This document shows, in pieces, positions 9,285 through 19,979 of a stretch of DNA of 64,000 bases. Within the stretch, counting starts at the first letter, position 1. Each line of letters begins with the position of its first letter. The notes beneath the pieces were generated by a model that had not been told where the DNA came from, ran no database searches, and saw only the letters and a list, made by a program, of their open reading frames with translations. Source of the stretch: Thioalbus denitrificans (GTDB taxonomy: Bacteria > Pseudomonadota > Gammaproteobacteria > DSM-26407); NCBI RefSeq assembly GCF_003337735.1, contig NZ_QPJY01000004.1, positions 82,561 to 146,560 on the forward strand. The letters run 5' to 3'. The position numbers and the translations under genes are program-made.

Positions 9285-10454
9285 CTACTCGCCCACCACG
9301 CCGTGGATGGGCTTGACGGTGTTCCACTGCTTGCAGCTCGGGCACTGCCAGTGCAGGGAGCGGCCGGAGAAGCCGCAGGAGCGGCAGCGGTAGACGGGCT
9401 CATTCTCCAGCAGCTTGGTGGTGAGATCCTTGAGAATGGTCAGGCTCTCCTGCGCGGCGCCCTCGGTGTGGGCGAGGTGGAGCTGGATCAGCCGATCGAG
9501 GCCCCGCACGGAGGGACGCTGGCGCAGCTGCTCGATGATGAACTCGGCCGCCTCCTCGTCGCCGTGCTCCTGGCTCAGGAGATCCGCCAGCGACAGCATC
9601 ACCGAGATCCCGCCATGGGAGGTGAGGCAGTGGTGGAGGAAGGCGATGAGCTCGCTGCGGCTGCCGGTATGGCCATAGCACTGCTTGAGCAGGGGCAGCG
9701 TTTCGGGCAGGAAGTCCGGATCCTGGGACTCGACCCCGGTCAGCGCCTCGATGGCCTCGCGCCAGCGCCCCTCGGCGGCGGCGATGCGGCCCACGATGAG
9801 ACTGCCGCGCACGCCTTTCGGGTCGGTCCTGAGCGCCTGTTCGGCCAGCTCTCCGGCCTCCCCGCGCCGGGCACGATTCCAGGCCGACTCGGCCAGTTCG
9901 CAGTAGAACTGGGCGATCTCGGCATTCATGGGCTCGCCGGTCGCGCTCTCGAGGCGCCGGGCGATGGAGATGGCTCGCTCCCAGTCCTTCTCCTGCTGGT
10001 AGATCACCAGCAGGTGCCGGAGCCCCGCCACGGGATGCTCGTTGAGCTCCACCAGCTCCAGGAACAGGCTCTCGGCCCGGTCCAGCAGCCCGGCCCGCAT
10101 GTAGTCCTGGGCCAGCTCGAGCAGGGCCATCGAGCGCTGCTCGCTGTCCAGGTTGTTGCGCGCGACCAGGTTCTGGTGGATGCGGATGGCCCGATCCACT
10201 TCGCCCCGCTGGCGGAACAGGTTGCCGAGCGCCAGGTGCATCTCGACGGTGTCGGGGTCCACCTCCAGCATCTTCACGAACACCTCGATGGCCTTGTCGG
10301 GCTGTTCGTTGAGCAGGTAGTTCAGACCGCGGAAATAGTCCGAGGAGAAGCCCACCGGCTGGCGTCTGGTCACGCGCCTGCGCAGGCTGTGGACGGCCGC
10401 GAACCAGCCAGCCGCGGCCGCCAGGGGCAGAAGCAGGAACAACAGTGGGTTCAT
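9285..10454 (-). CDS. lapB: Lipopolysaccharide assembly protein B (YciM)
   Basis: A 389-residue inner-membrane-anchored protein, exactly the length of E. coli LapB. It couples LPS synthesis to FtsH-mediated LpxC turnover. An N-terminal membrane helix (about 3-18, PLLFLLLPLAAAAGWFA) is followed by cytoplasmic TPR repeats. The C-terminus is a rubredoxin-type metal site with C357, C360, C371 and C374. The ATG at 10454 gives the canonical MNPLLFLL start; an in-frame extension to 10487 is not supported. Its usual upstream partner lapA is not found (see the gap upstream). Confidence 0.93.
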   Translation of the reverse strand: MNPLLFLLLPLAAAAGWFAAVHSLRRRVTRRQPVGFSSDYFRGLNYLLNEQPDKAIEVFVKMLEVDPDTVEMHLALGNLFRQRGEVDRAIRIHQNLVARNNLDSEQRSMALLELAQDYMRAGLLDRAESLFLELVELNEHPVAGLRHLLVIYQQEKDWERAISIARRLESATGEPMNAEIAQFYCELAESAWNRARRGEAGELAEQALRTDPKGVRGSLIVGRIAAAEGRWREAIEALTGVESQDPDFLPETLPLLKQCYGHTGSRSELIAFLHHCLTSHGGISVMLSLADLLSQEHGDEEAAEFIIEQLRQRPSVRGLDRLIQLHLAHTEGAAQESLTILKDLTTKLLENEPVYRCRSCGFSGRSLHWQCPSCKQWNTVKPIHGVVGE

Positions 10455-10762
10455 TGTCTGTCCAGGCCCCCTGGGAACCGGGGGCATCCATCCGCCAGTC
10501 GGAAACTCACTGACCTGTGACCCGGCATGACCGCGTGCAGCCGCTCAGCCGGATTCCGGGTGCATTCGCGTTGCCTCAGTCGAGGCACCGCGGCGCAGTC
10601 TTCTGCTAATCACTTCAGTGGCCGGGAGACCGCGAAGCGGGCCGCTCCCGACCGGCGGTCACCTCGCACGGGCCGCCCTGTCATCCGGCAATGCTGACAA
10701 AAAAGGCGGTATGAACACAAGGTCCATACCGCCCGTTGTGCTCACCGAGAGCCGCGGTCGGA
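10455..10762. other. ihfB-lapB spacer without lapA
   Basis: These 308 bases, where many gammaproteobacteria carry lapA (a protein of about 100 residues), hold no open frame of that size on the minus strand. They contain the ihfB terminator and GC-rich sequence with short inverted repeats near 10622-10660. A promoter for lapB-pyrF must lie here because of that terminator, but I cannot identify it confidently. Confidence 0.7.
10699..10733 (-). terminator. Rho-independent terminator after ihfB
   Basis: Minus strand: 9-bp stem GGCGGTATG / CATACCGCC with an 11-base loop followed by TTTTTT, 30 bases after the ihfB stop. It separates rpsA-ihfB from lapB-pyrF. Confidence 0.9.
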
Positions 10763-11053
10763 TCAGCTGTCGGATCCTCCGTTGACCCGCTCACGCAACT
10801 CCTTGCCCGGCTTGAAGTGGGGGACATACTTCCCGGACAAAGCCACCGCCTCGCCGGTCTTCGGATTGCGGCCGATACGGGGCGGACGGTAATGCAGCGA
10901 GAAGCTGCCGAATCCGCGGATCTCGATGCGCTCCCCAGTGGCCAGCGAGTTGGCCATCTGATCGAGGAGACTCTTCACCGACAGCTCCACGTCCTTGTAG
11001 GAGAGCTGGGCCTGCTTCTGTGCCAATCGTTCAATCAGTTCGGACTTCGTCAT
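10763..11053 (-). CDS. ihfB: Integration host factor subunit beta
   Basis: A 96-residue DNA-bending nucleoid protein of the HU/IHF family that pairs with IhfA. The start [11 protein letters not shown] is canonical for IhfB. The DNA-binding beta arm with GRNPKTGE and the conserved intercalating proline is present, followed by [14 protein letters not shown]. An adjacent in-frame GTG lies one codon upstream, but ATG at 11053 is the family start. It is 90 bp downstream of rpsA, the normal gammaproteobacterial order. Confidence 0.97.
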   Translation of the reverse strand: MTKSELIERLAQKQAQLSYKDVELSVKSLLDQMANSLATGERIEIRGFGSFSLHYRPPRIGRNPKTGEAVALSGKYVPHFKPGKELRERVNGGSDS

Positions 11054-11143
11054 CACGCTCGCCTAGCAACCAGTAAATTGGAACCTGGAACGGCCGGGGC
11101 GGCGGACGCGGTTGCTCGCGTCCGTCACCCCTCCGGTCCGGGC

Positions 11144-12826
11144 TCAGTCCTTGTTGTTTTCCATCTGCTCCTTGAGCAGATCACCGAGCGTCGGGTTGGC
11201 TGCGGCCTGGTTCATGCGGCTGCTGTAGTCGCTGAGGGCCTCTGCCTCCTCGTCGGTGTCCTTGGCCTTGATGGACAGGGCAATGGAGCGGTTCTTCCGG
11301 TCGAGACCGACGAACTTGGCCTCCACCTCGTCACCCACCTTGAGCAGGGCGCGGGCATCGTCCACGCGCTCGCGGGAGAGCTCGGAGGCGCGCAGATAAC
11401 CCTCGACGCCGTCGCCCAGGTCAATCACCGCACCCTTGTTGTCCACCTCGGTGACCACGCCGTTGACGAAGGTGCCCTTGGGGTGATCAGCCAGGTACTG
11501 GGAGAAGGGATCCTGCTCCAGCTGCTTGATGCCCAGCGAAATGCGCTCGCGCTCCGGGTCCACGGACAGGACCACGGTGTCGATCTCCTGGCCCTTCTTG
11601 TAGTCGCGGATGGCTTCCTCGCCGGGCATGTTCCAGGAGATGTCGGAGAGGTGCACCAGGCCGTCGATACCGCCGTCCAGACCGATGAAGATGCCGAAGT
11701 CGGTGATGGACTTGATCTTGCCGGAGATGCGGTCGTTCTTGTTGTGGATGGCGGCGAAGGTCTCCCAGGGGTTGGCCTGGCACTGCTTCAGGCCCAGCGA
11801 GATGCGGCGGCGCTCCTCGTCGATGTCGAGGACCATCACTTCCACCTCGTCGCCCACCTGCACAACCTTGGAGGGGTGGATGTTCTTGTTGGTCCAGTCC
11901 ATCTCGGAGACGTGCACCAGACCCTCGACGCCCTCCTCGATCTCCACGAAGCAGCCGTAATCGGTGATGTTGGTGACCTTGCCGAACAGGCGGGTGCTCT
12001 CGGGGTAGCGGCGGGAGATATCCACCCACGGATCCTCGCCCAGCTGCTTGAGGCCGAGGGAGACGCGGTTGCGCTCGCGATCGAACTTCAGCACCTTGAC
12101 TTCGATCTCGTCGCCCACGTTCACCACTTCGCTCGGATGCTTGACGCGCTTCCAGGCCATGTCGGTGATGTGCAGCAGGCCGTCGATGCCGCCCAGGTCC
12201 ACGAACGCGCCGTAGTCGGTGAGGTTCTTGACCACGCCCTTGATGACCTCGCCTTCCTGCAGGTTGGCGAGCAGCGCCTCGCGCTCGGCGCTGGTCTCGG
12301 CCTCGAGCACCGCGCGGCGGGAGACCACCACGTTGTTGCGCTTGCGGTCCAGCTTGATGACCTTGAAATCGAGATCCTTGCCTTCCAGGTAGGCAACGTC
12401 GCGCACGGGGCGGACGTCCACCAGGGAGCCGGGGAGGAAGGCACGGATGCCGGAGACGTCGACCGTGAAGCCGCCCTTGACCTTGCCGGTGAGCATACCG
12501 GAGACGGTCTCCTCCTTGTCGAACGCGCTCTCGAGAACGTTCCAGGAGTGGTGGCGCTTGGCCTTTTCACGGGACAGGCGGGTGGCGCCGAAGCCGTCTT
12601 CGACCGCCTCGAGGGCCACGTCGACCTCGTCACCCACCTGGACTTCAAGCTCGCCCTGCTCGTTGTAGAACTGCTCGGTGGGAATGACGCCCTCGGACTT
12701 CAGACCGGCGTTGACGGTGACGGCCTCGCTGTTGATGGCCACCACGATGCCCTTCACGATGGTGCCGGGCTTCATCTCGGTCTTGGCCAGGCTCTCTTCA
12801 AACAGTTCCGCAAAACTTTCAGACAT
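11144..12826 (-). CDS. rpsA: 30S ribosomal protein S1
   Basis: A 560-residue, six-S1-domain ribosomal protein that recruits mRNA to the 30S subunit. Repeated S1 signatures can be read along the chain ([96 protein letters not shown]). Length equals E. coli S1 (557). The first two domains are the diverged ribosome-docking ones. Preceded by AGGGG about 9 bases before the ATG. Lies downstream of cmk in the conserved cmk-rpsA-ihfB order. Confidence 0.98.
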   Translation of the reverse strand: MSESFAELFEESLAKTEMKPGTIVKGIVVAINSEAVTVNAGLKSEGVIPTEQFYNEQGELEVQVGDEVDVALEAVEDGFGATRLSREKAKRHHSWNVLESAFDKEETVSGMLTGKVKGGFTVDVSGIRAFLPGSLVDVRPVRDVAYLEGKDLDFKVIKLDRKRNNVVVSRRAVLEAETSAEREALLANLQEGEVIKGVVKNLTDYGAFVDLGGIDGLLHITDMAWKRVKHPSEVVNVGDEIEVKVLKFDRERNRVSLGLKQLGEDPWVDISRRYPESTRLFGKVTNITDYGCFVEIEEGVEGLVHVSEMDWTNKNIHPSKVVQVGDEVEVMVLDIDEERRRISLGLKQCQANPWETFAAIHNKNDRISGKIKSITDFGIFIGLDGGIDGLVHLSDISWNMPGEEAIRDYKKGQEIDTVVLSVDPERERISLGIKQLEQDPFSQYLADHPKGTFVNGVVTEVDNKGAVIDLGDGVEGYLRASELSRERVDDARALLKVGDEVEAKFVGLDRKNRSIALSIKAKDTDEEAEALSDYSSRMNQAAANPTLGDLLKEQMENNKD

Positions 12827-12957
12827 TGAAATTAACCCCTGACGGAAAATGGCGCGTGCTCCGGCTCACCGACACCCGCTCTTCCGTCGCTCACGTTGTT
12901 GTGCGCATGCGCGCATGGTTGATGTAAATCCGGCCCCCACCCGGGAACCGGACCGCC

Positions 12958-13656
12958 TCACTGCACTGCTTCGCCGCCTTCGAGCCCCGCATCGCGTACC
13001 GCCAGCAGGACCCTGTCGAGCACCTGTTCGATACCCACGCCGGTGGTATCCACCACCAGCGCGTCCGGGGCCGGCCGCAATGGCGCCACGGCGCGCTCGC
13101 TGTCACGCGCGTCCCGGGCGGCGATCTCCTCTAAAAGGCTGGAAAGATTAGCATCGATTCCTTTTTCCTTCAACTGGTTATAACGCCTCTGCGCACGTTC
13201 CCCGGGACTGGCGGTGAGGAATATCTTCACCTGGGCATCGGGAAACACCACCGTGCCCATGTCCCGACCGTCCGCCACCAGCCCCGGAATCTCGCGGAAA
13301 GCCCGCTGGCGCTGGAGCAGGGCGGCGCGAACGGCCGGCAAGGACGCCACCCTGGAGGCGTCGTTGCCGGCCGTTTCGGTGCGGATCAGATCGCTCACGT
13401 CCTCGCCCTCGAGGATGACCCGCGGGGGCTCGCCCGGTCCGCCGGCCACGAACTGGACGTCCAGGTGGGCGGCCAGCACCTCCAGCGCCGCCTCGTTGTC
13501 GAGCGCGACGCTGTGGTGCCTGGCGGCCAGCGCCAGCAGCCGGTACAGGGCGCCCGAGTCGAGAAAGTGCCAGCCCAGCCGGGTGGCCAGCAGCTGGCTG
13601 ATGGTGCCCTTGCCGGCGCCGCCGGGCCCGTCGATGGTGATCACCGGTGCCGTCAT
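12958..13656 (-). CDS. cmk: Cytidylate kinase
   Basis: A 232-residue enzyme phosphorylating CMP and dCMP. The P-loop is GPGGAGKGT (10-18) right after the first strand; the CMP-binding signature [13 protein letters not shown] and the lid [13 protein letters not shown] follow. Its ATG overlaps the aroA stop (ATGA), showing translational coupling in the aroA-cmk-rpsA supraoperon. Confidence 0.97.
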   Translation of the reverse strand: MTAPVITIDGPGGAGKGTISQLLATRLGWHFLDSGALYRLLALAARHHSVALDNEAALEVLAAHLDVQFVAGGPGEPPRVILEGEDVSDLIRTETAGNDASRVASLPAVRAALLQRQRAFREIPGLVADGRDMGTVVFPDAQVKIFLTASPGERAQRRYNQLKEKGIDANLSSLLEEIAARDARDSERAVAPLRPAPDALVVDTTGVGIEQVLDRVLLAVRDAGLEGGEAVQ

Positions 13657-14981
13657 GCGCCCTCGCCCCCCTCGGCCGTGACCGCCAGCCCCGCGGCGGC
13701 GGCGATGCGGACGAACCCGGGAAAGGAGGTGGCCACGTTCTCGCAGTTGCGTATGGTGATGGTCCCGCCGGCATGCAGCCCGGCCATGGCGAAGGCCATG
13801 GCGATGCGGTGATCGCCGTGGCTGTCCACCTCGCCGCCGCCCATGGCACCGCCCTCGATGATCATTCCGTCGGGGGTGGGCGTGGCGGCGACGCCGAGCG
13901 CCTGCAGGCCGTCGGCCATCACCTGGATGCGGTCGCTCTCCTTGACCCGGAGCTCCTCGGCGCCGGTGAGCACGGTCCGCCCCTCGGCGGCGGCGGCGGC
14001 CACGAACAGCGCCGGGAACTCGTCGATGGCGAGCGGCACCTGGCCGGGCGGGATATGGATGCCGTGCAGGCGCGAGGAGCGGACGCGGATGTCCACCACC
14101 GGCTCGCCGCCCACCTCGCGCTCGTTCTCGAGGCTGATGTCGGCGCCCATCTCCCGCAGGATATGGATGATGCCGGTACGGGTCGGGTTCATGCCCACGT
14201 GCTCGAGCAGCAGGTTGGAACCGGGCGCGATGCTCGCGCCCACCAGGAAGAAGGCCGCCGAGGAGATGTCGGCCGGGACCTCGATGTCGGCCGCCACCAG
14301 GTGGCCGCCGCCATGGAGACAGACCTGCGGACCGGCGCGCTCGACGCTGTAGCCCAGCCCGCCGAGCATGCGCTCGGTATGATCGCGGGTCGGGGCCGGC
14401 TCGGTGACGCAGGTATAGCCGTGGGCGTAGAGGCCCGCCAGCAGCAGCGCCGATTTCACCTGGGCGCTCGCCACCGGGAGCCGGTAGTCGATGCCGTGGA
14501 GCATGCGCGTTCCGCGGATGGCCAGCGGCGGGCGGCCGCCCTCGGCGGTCTCCACCGTGGCGCCCATCAGCCGCAGCGGCTCGGCCACCCGACCCATCGG
14601 CCGCTTGCGCAGCGAGGCGTCGCCGGTCAGGACGGAGTCGAAGGGCTGGCCGGCCAGCAGGCCGCAGAGCAGGCGCATGGAAGTGCCTGAATTGCCCAGA
14701 TCGAGCGGCTCGCGCGGGGGCATGAGGCCGTGCACGCCCACCCCGTGGATGCGCACCAGCCCCTCCCGGGGCCCCTCGATCTCCACGCCCATGGCGCGGA
14801 AGGCGGCGATGGTGGCCAGGCAGTCCTCGCCCTCGAGGAATCCGGTCACGGTGGTGATCCCCTCGGCCAGGGCGCCCAGCATGATGGCCCGGTGGGAGAT
14901 GGACTTGTCGCCGGGGACGCGGACCCGTCCGGTCAGGGCGCCGCCCGGCTGAACACGGATCGTGGCAGGTATATTGGTCAT
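13653..14981 (-). CDS. aroA: 5-enolpyruvylshikimate-3-phosphate synthase
   Basis: A 442-residue EPSP synthase joining shikimate-3-phosphate and PEP in chorismate synthesis. It has GDKSISHRA (24-32), the PEP-site [17 protein letters not shown], and RVKESDR near the C-terminus. The GNSGTSMR and GLLAGQPF composition resembles the group often called class II, but I cannot settle the class from sequence alone. The ATG at 14981 overlaps the end of tyrA by 4 bp (ATGA). A longer in-frame frame to 15527 runs inside tyrA and is not used. Confidence 0.97.
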   Translation of the reverse strand: MTNIPATIRVQPGGALTGRVRVPGDKSISHRAIMLGALAEGITTVTGFLEGEDCLATIAAFRAMGVEIEGPREGLVRIHGVGVHGLMPPREPLDLGNSGTSMRLLCGLLAGQPFDSVLTGDASLRKRPMGRVAEPLRLMGATVETAEGGRPPLAIRGTRMLHGIDYRLPVASAQVKSALLLAGLYAHGYTCVTEPAPTRDHTERMLGGLGYSVERAGPQVCLHGGGHLVAADIEVPADISSAAFFLVGASIAPGSNLLLEHVGMNPTRTGIIHILREMGADISLENEREVGGEPVVDIRVRSSRLHGIHIPPGQVPLAIDEFPALFVAAAAAEGRTVLTGAEELRVKESDRIQVMADGLQALGVAATPTPDGMIIEGGAMGGGEVDSHGDHRIAMAFAMAGLHAGGTITIRNCENVATSFPGFVRIAAAAGLAVTAEGGEGA

Positions 14982-15850
14982 GGCTGCTCGATGAAGATGG
15001 TGGAGAAGTGGTCCCGTGCCCGCTTGGCGCGCTGGAACACGGCTTTCACGTACTCCCCGTCGCCGCGATCGATGGCCGCGCGCAGGGTATCGAGGTCCTC
15101 CTCCAGGCGCGTCAGCACGCCGAGGATCGCCTCGCGGTTGGCGAAACAGATGTCGTGCCACATCACCGGGTCGGAGGAGGCGATGCGGGTGAAATCCCGG
15201 AACCCGCCGGCAGCGTAGCGGAAGATCTCCCAGCTGTCGTCCATGCGCGCCAGGGTGTCCACCAGGGTGAATGCCAGCAGGTGCGGCAGATGGCTGGTGG
15301 CGGCCAGCACCTCGTCGTGATGGGCCACCGGCATCACCACCACCTCCGCGCCGGTGTCCCGCCACAGGGTGCGCACCCGTTCCAGCGCCGCCGGCGATGT
15401 TTCGGGCAGGGGGGTCAGGATCACCTTGCGCCCCCGGAACAGGGTCGGAAATGCCGCCCCCACCCCGCTCTTCTCGGTTCCGGCGATGGGATGGGCGGGA
15501 ACGAAGCCGGGCGGGAGGCTGGACCACACCGACCGGGCCGCCGTCACCACGCTGGCCTTGGTGCTGCCCACGTCGGTGATCACCGCCCCGGGATCGAGGT
15601 GCGGGGCGATGGCGGCGAACACCGCTTCCATGGCCCCCACCGGCACCGCCACCACCACCGTATCGGCCCCGGCCACGGCCCGCGCGGGCTCGACCTCGGC
15701 GCGATCGATGATCCCCAGCGCCAGCGCCTCCTCCAGCGCCGACCCGTCCCGGTCGCAGCCCACGATCTCGCCCCGGAAGCCGGCCTGCCGCTGCGCCAGC
15801 GCCAGGCAGCCGCCGATGAGACCCACGCCGATGATGCAGAGTTTATCCAT
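14978..15850 (-). CDS. tyrA: Prephenate/arogenate dehydrogenase
   Basis: A 290-residue NAD(P)-dependent dehydrogenase of tyrosine synthesis, monofunctional (no chorismate mutase part). The Rossmann motif GVGLIGG is at 8-14; the catalytic region contains [14 protein letters not shown] and the downstream [11 protein letters not shown] helix. This is the TyrA of the Pseudomonas-type supraoperon, usually able to use prephenate and arogenate. There is no good Shine-Dalgarno before the ATG: the bases just upstream (AAAAAAGACCCCA) are the flank of repeat element B, which may affect its translation. Confidence 0.95.
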   Translation of the reverse strand: MDKLCIIGVGLIGGCLALAQRQAGFRGEIVGCDRDGSALEEALALGIIDRAEVEPARAVAGADTVVVAVPVGAMEAVFAAIAPHLDPGAVITDVGSTKASVVTAARSVWSSLPPGFVPAHPIAGTEKSGVGAAFPTLFRGRKVILTPLPETSPAALERVRTLWRDTGAEVVVMPVAHHDEVLAATSHLPHLLAFTLVDTLARMDDSWEIFRYAAGGFRDFTRIASSDPVMWHDICFANREAILGVLTRLEEDLDTLRAAIDRGDGEYVKAVFQRAKRARDHFSTIFIEQP

Positions 15851-15854
15851 TGGG

Positions 15855-16085
15855 GTCTTTTTTATTCTCCGCAGATTACGCAGATTGCGCAGATTGCGCA
15901 GATTTATTCACGTCGTTTCCCGTGCGGCCACCAGAAACCAAGGTTGACCTGGACACCCGTGACCGAACATGAACCCCCTCGGAATCACACACTGTTTCGC
16001 GACCCCCATCGGGCATACGCAAGACGCTTAAAGACAGCTGATCGAATCTGTGTAATCTGCGTAATCTGTGGATAAGAAGTCTTCT
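15855..16085. repeat. Inverted short-tandem-repeat element B (9-bp units)
   Basis: Four CGCAGATTA/CGCAGATTG units at 15869-15904 face three inverted units at 16045-16075, around a 140-bp core (15905-16044). A GGTCTTTTTT / AAGTCTTCTTTT linker lies outside both arms, and a decayed CACGAAG-type arm follows at about 16085-16107. It fills the hisC-tyrA gap inside the supraoperon. The core contains CCAGAAA at offset 26, the same offset as in element D. No ORF. Confidence 0.88.
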
Positions 16086-16108
16086 TTTCAGTGTTCGTGC
16101 TCACCACA

Positions 16109-17209
<1,101 letters not shown>

Positions 17210-17240
17210 TACTGGAATCTCGTTGGTCGTTGGGAATCGG

Positions 17241-17546
17241 GTGCGTTAGCGCGTTAGTGCGTTAGTGCGTTAGTGCGTTAGTGCGAAAAAGCCCCGGCTT
17301 TGCGCAACTCGCCCTGTCTCTGATCAATCAAGACTTTCACGTCATCCCCCCCGGCTACCGCTCCCGCACTCCCGCACTCCCGCACTCCCGCACTCCCGCA
17401 CTCCCGCACTCCCGCACTCCCGCACTCCCGCACTCCCGCATTCACGCACTCCCGCATTCACGCATTCACGCATTCACGCATTCACGCATTCACGCATTCA
17501 CGCATTCACGCATTCACGCACTCACGCACTCACGCACTCACGCAGA
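17241..17546. repeat. Inverted 8-bp tandem-array element I (5 units against 22)
   Basis: The left arm has five GCGTTAGT-type 8-bp units (17243-17282). The right arm has 22 full units (17368-17543): nine ACTCCCGC, one ATTCACGC, one ACTCCCGC, eight ATTCACGC and three ACTCACGC. The right units are near-inverses of the left unit (ACTAACGC). The core between them is about 75 bp. The right arm stops 4 bases before the pheA stop codon. It accounts for almost all of the 338-bp hisC-pheA gap. Blocks of identical units point to recent slippage. No spacers, so not CRISPR. Confidence 0.95.
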
Positions 17547-17547
17547 C

Positions 17548-18645
17548 TCACATCACCGCCATCGGATAGGAGCCCAGCACCTTCAGCAGCGTGGACACCT
17601 CGTCCAGTTCGCCCAGCGCCTTGGCCACCTGGGCGTCCTCGGCATGCCCCAGGATGTCGATGAAGAAGACGTAGTCCCACATGCCCCGGCGCGAGGGCCG
17701 CGACTCGATGCGGGTCATGCTGATCTGGTGGCGGAACAGGGGGTCCAGCAGCCGGTAGAGCGCGCCCGGCTTGTTCGGCGCCGAGATGAGCAGGCTGGTC
17801 TTGTCCTTGCCGCTGGGTCCGGGCGACTGCTTGCCGATGATGAGGAAGCGGGTGGTGTTGTCCGGTTCGTCCTCGATATTGCGCACCAGGGCGGGGAGCT
17901 CGTAGCGCTCGGCGGCCAGGTCGCCGGCAATGGCGGCCACGCCCCCCTCCTCCACCGCGGCGCGGCGGGCGGCTTCGGCGTTGCTGCTCACGTCGATGCG
18001 CTCCACCCGGGGCAGGTGGGCATCGAGCCACTCGCGGCACTGGGCGAGGGACTGCTGGTGGGAATAGACCCGGCGGATGCGATCGATATCCGGCTCCCGG
18101 GAGAGGAGGTGGTGGTGGATGCGCTGCTCCACCTCGCCGCAAATCTGCAGCGGCGAGTTCATGAAGGTGTCGAGGGTATGGTTCACCACGCCCTCGGTGG
18201 AGTTCTCCACCGGCACCACGCCGTAGTGGGCGTTGCCCGATTCCACCTCGCGGAACACCTCGTCGATGGCGCCAAGCGGGACGCTGATGACGGAGTGGCC
18301 GAAATGCTTGAGCGCCGCGGCCTGGGTGAAGGTTCCCTCGGGACCCAGGTAGGCGATCTTCATGGGCTGCTCGAGCGCCAGGCAGGCGGACATGATCTCG
18401 CGGAACAGCCGCGCCACCTCCTCCGCCGAGAGCGGACCGGCGTTGCGGTCCAGGATCCGGCGCAGCACCTGGGCCTCGCGCTCGGGCCGGTAGAAGAACA
18501 CCTTGCCGCCGGTGCCGGAGCGCTCCTTGATGTGCGCCACGGCCTGGGCGCACCTGGCCCGTTCGTTGATGAGCGTCTGGAGCTCCTGGTCCAGCGCATC
18601 GATGCGCTGGCGGATGTCCTCCAGCTGCTGCTGCTCGTCGTTCAT
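17548..18645 (-). CDS. pheA: Chorismate mutase/prephenate dehydratase (P-protein)
   Basis: A 365-residue bifunctional enzyme of phenylalanine synthesis. Residues 1-90 are an AroQ-type chorismate mutase (RQRIDALDQELQTLINERA, ending MSACLALEQP); the dehydratase starts at MKIAYLGPEGTF (95-106) and contains VVPVENSTEG and the NTTRFLII motif; the last 85 residues form the ACT domain (ISAPNKPGALYRLL, RIESRPS) that binds phenylalanine for feedback inhibition. The ATG at 18645 overlaps the serA stop (ATGA). The gene end abuts the 8-bp array I. Confidence 0.96.
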   Translation of the reverse strand: MNDEQQQLEDIRQRIDALDQELQTLINERARCAQAVAHIKERSGTGGKVFFYRPEREAQVLRRILDRNAGPLSAEEVARLFREIMSACLALEQPMKIAYLGPEGTFTQAAALKHFGHSVISVPLGAIDEVFREVESGNAHYGVVPVENSTEGVVNHTLDTFMNSPLQICGEVEQRIHHHLLSREPDIDRIRRVYSHQQSLAQCREWLDAHLPRVERIDVSSNAEAARRAAVEEGGVAAIAGDLAAERYELPALVRNIEDEPDNTTRFLIIGKQSPGPSGKDKTSLLISAPNKPGALYRLLDPLFRHQISMTRIESRPSRRGMWDYVFFIDILGHAEDAQVAKALGELDEVSTLLKVLGSYPMAVM

Positions 18646-19841
18646 CTGGCTTCGGACTCGTGCTCGGGAACGGTCCCGGGTATGAGGCGGACCGCGAGCA
18701 CCCCGCTGATGGCGCCGATGCGCTCCAGCACCGCGGCGGAGACTTCGTTGTCCACGTCGATCAGGGTGTAGGCTACCTCCCCCCGGGACTTGTTCAGCAT
18801 GTCGATGATGTTGAGCCCCGCCTCCGCCAGCGCCGTGGAAATCTGTCCCACCATGTTGGGGGTATTGGCGTTGGCGATGCCGAGCCGCACGCCCCCGTTG
18901 CGGGGCATGGAGACCTCGGGGAAGTTCACCGAGTTGTGGATGTTGCCGTTCTCGAGGTAGTCGCGCACCTGGTCGACCACCATCACCGCGCAGTTCTCCT
19001 CCGCCTCCCGGGTCGATGCGCCCAGGTGCGGCAGGGTCACCACCCGCGGGTGGTTCTTGAGCAGGTTGGTGGGAAAGTCGCAGATATAGGCATAGGCCCG
19101 CCCGCTGTCCAGGGCCTCCACCATCGCCTCGTCGTCCACGATGCCCTGGCGCGAGAAGTTGAGGATCACCACCTCCTCGCGCATGCGCCGCAGCCGCTGG
19201 GCGCTGATGAGGCCGCGGGTGCCCTCCACCAGCGGTACATGCAGGGTGATGAAATCGCTGCGGGCGAACAGGTCGTCGACGCTGGTGGCCTGCTGGACCT
19301 GGGAGGAGAGCTGCCAGGCCCGCTGCACCGTGATGTCGGGGTCGAAGCCCACCACGTTCATGCCCAGTGCCAGCGCCGCGTTGGCCACCTTCACGCCGAT
19401 GGCGCCCAGCCCCACCACGCCCAGGGTCCGCCCCGGCAGCTCGAAGCCGGCGAAGTTCTTCTTCCCGGCCTCGGTCTGCCGGTGCAGGGTCTCGTCGTCG
19501 CCCTCCAGGCCGCGGGCGAAGTCCCAGGACTGGACGATGTTGCGGGCGCCCAGCAGCATCCCGGCGATCACCAGCTCCTTGACGGCGTTGGCATTGGCGC
19601 CGGGCGCGTTGAAGACGGGGATTCCGCGCTGGCTGAGCTCCGCGACGGGGATATTGTTCACCCCGGCGCCGGCCCGGCCCACCGCCTTGAGCGTATCCGG
19701 GAGCGCCATGCCGTGCATGGCGTGTGAACGCACCAGGATGGCGTCGGGATGCTGGAACTCGGAGGCCACCTCGTAGCGGTCGCGCGGCAGCCGCTCCAGC
19801 CCGGCCAGGGCAATATTGTTCAGCGTCAGTATCTTGTACAC
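18642..19841 (-). CDS. serA: D-3-phosphoglycerate dehydrogenase
   Basis: A 399-residue enzyme starting serine synthesis. The NAD-binding motif is GLGAIG (144-149); R231 (NFSRQG) and the catalytic H272 (LPHLGAST) are in place; the C-terminal 70 residues are an ACT domain (GLNIIDMLNKSRGEVAYTLIDVD region). It is the ACT-bearing type without the larger ASB domain. The start is GTG at 19841, with AAGGGG about 10 bases upstream. It sits between serC and pheA, so two serine-pathway genes are adjacent in the aromatic supraoperon. Confidence 0.95.
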   Translation of the reverse strand: MYKILTLNNIALAGLERLPRDRYEVASEFQHPDAILVRSHAMHGMALPDTLKAVGRAGAGVNNIPVAELSQRGIPVFNAPGANANAVKELVIAGMLLGARNIVQSWDFARGLEGDDETLHRQTEAGKKNFAGFELPGRTLGVVGLGAIGVKVANAALALGMNVVGFDPDITVQRAWQLSSQVQQATSVDDLFARSDFITLHVPLVEGTRGLISAQRLRRMREEVVILNFSRQGIVDDEAMVEALDSGRAYAYICDFPTNLLKNHPRVVTLPHLGASTREAEENCAVMVVDQVRDYLENGNIHNSVNFPEVSMPRNGGVRLGIANANTPNMVGQISTALAEAGLNIIDMLNKSRGEVAYTLIDVDNEVSAAVLERIGAISGVLAVRLIPGTVPEHESEAR

Positions 19842-19903
19842 GGCGCATATCCCCTTCGTGCATTCAGCGCCCCACGTTCTGTGCGGGGGCGCCCGTGTTA
19901 CCT

Positions 19904-19977
19904 CGTGAGTGCGTCAGTGCGTGAGTGCGCAAAGGCTTCCCCGCATTCACGCATTCACGCATTCACGCATTCACGCT
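19904..19977. repeat. Inverted 8-bp tandem-array element J
   Basis: About three GCGTGAGT/GCGTCAGT units (19904-19930) face four ATTCACGC units (19945-19976), separated by only about 14 bases. It is the same unit family as element I. The right arm ends 3-4 bases before the serC stop codon. It makes a potential hairpin of about 30 bp inside the serC-serA message. Confidence 0.92.
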
Positions 19978-19979
19978 CT

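Noticed and set aside
17360..17546. Possible CRISPR array
   Set aside because: Units are 8 bp and directly adjacent; there are no spacers and no cas genes.
17281..18771. Long plus-strand open frame starting in array I (repeating RTPALPHS and RIHAFTHS-type residues)
   Set aside because: It is the translation of the 8-bp array continued antisense to pheA; pheA on the minus strand explains the region fully.
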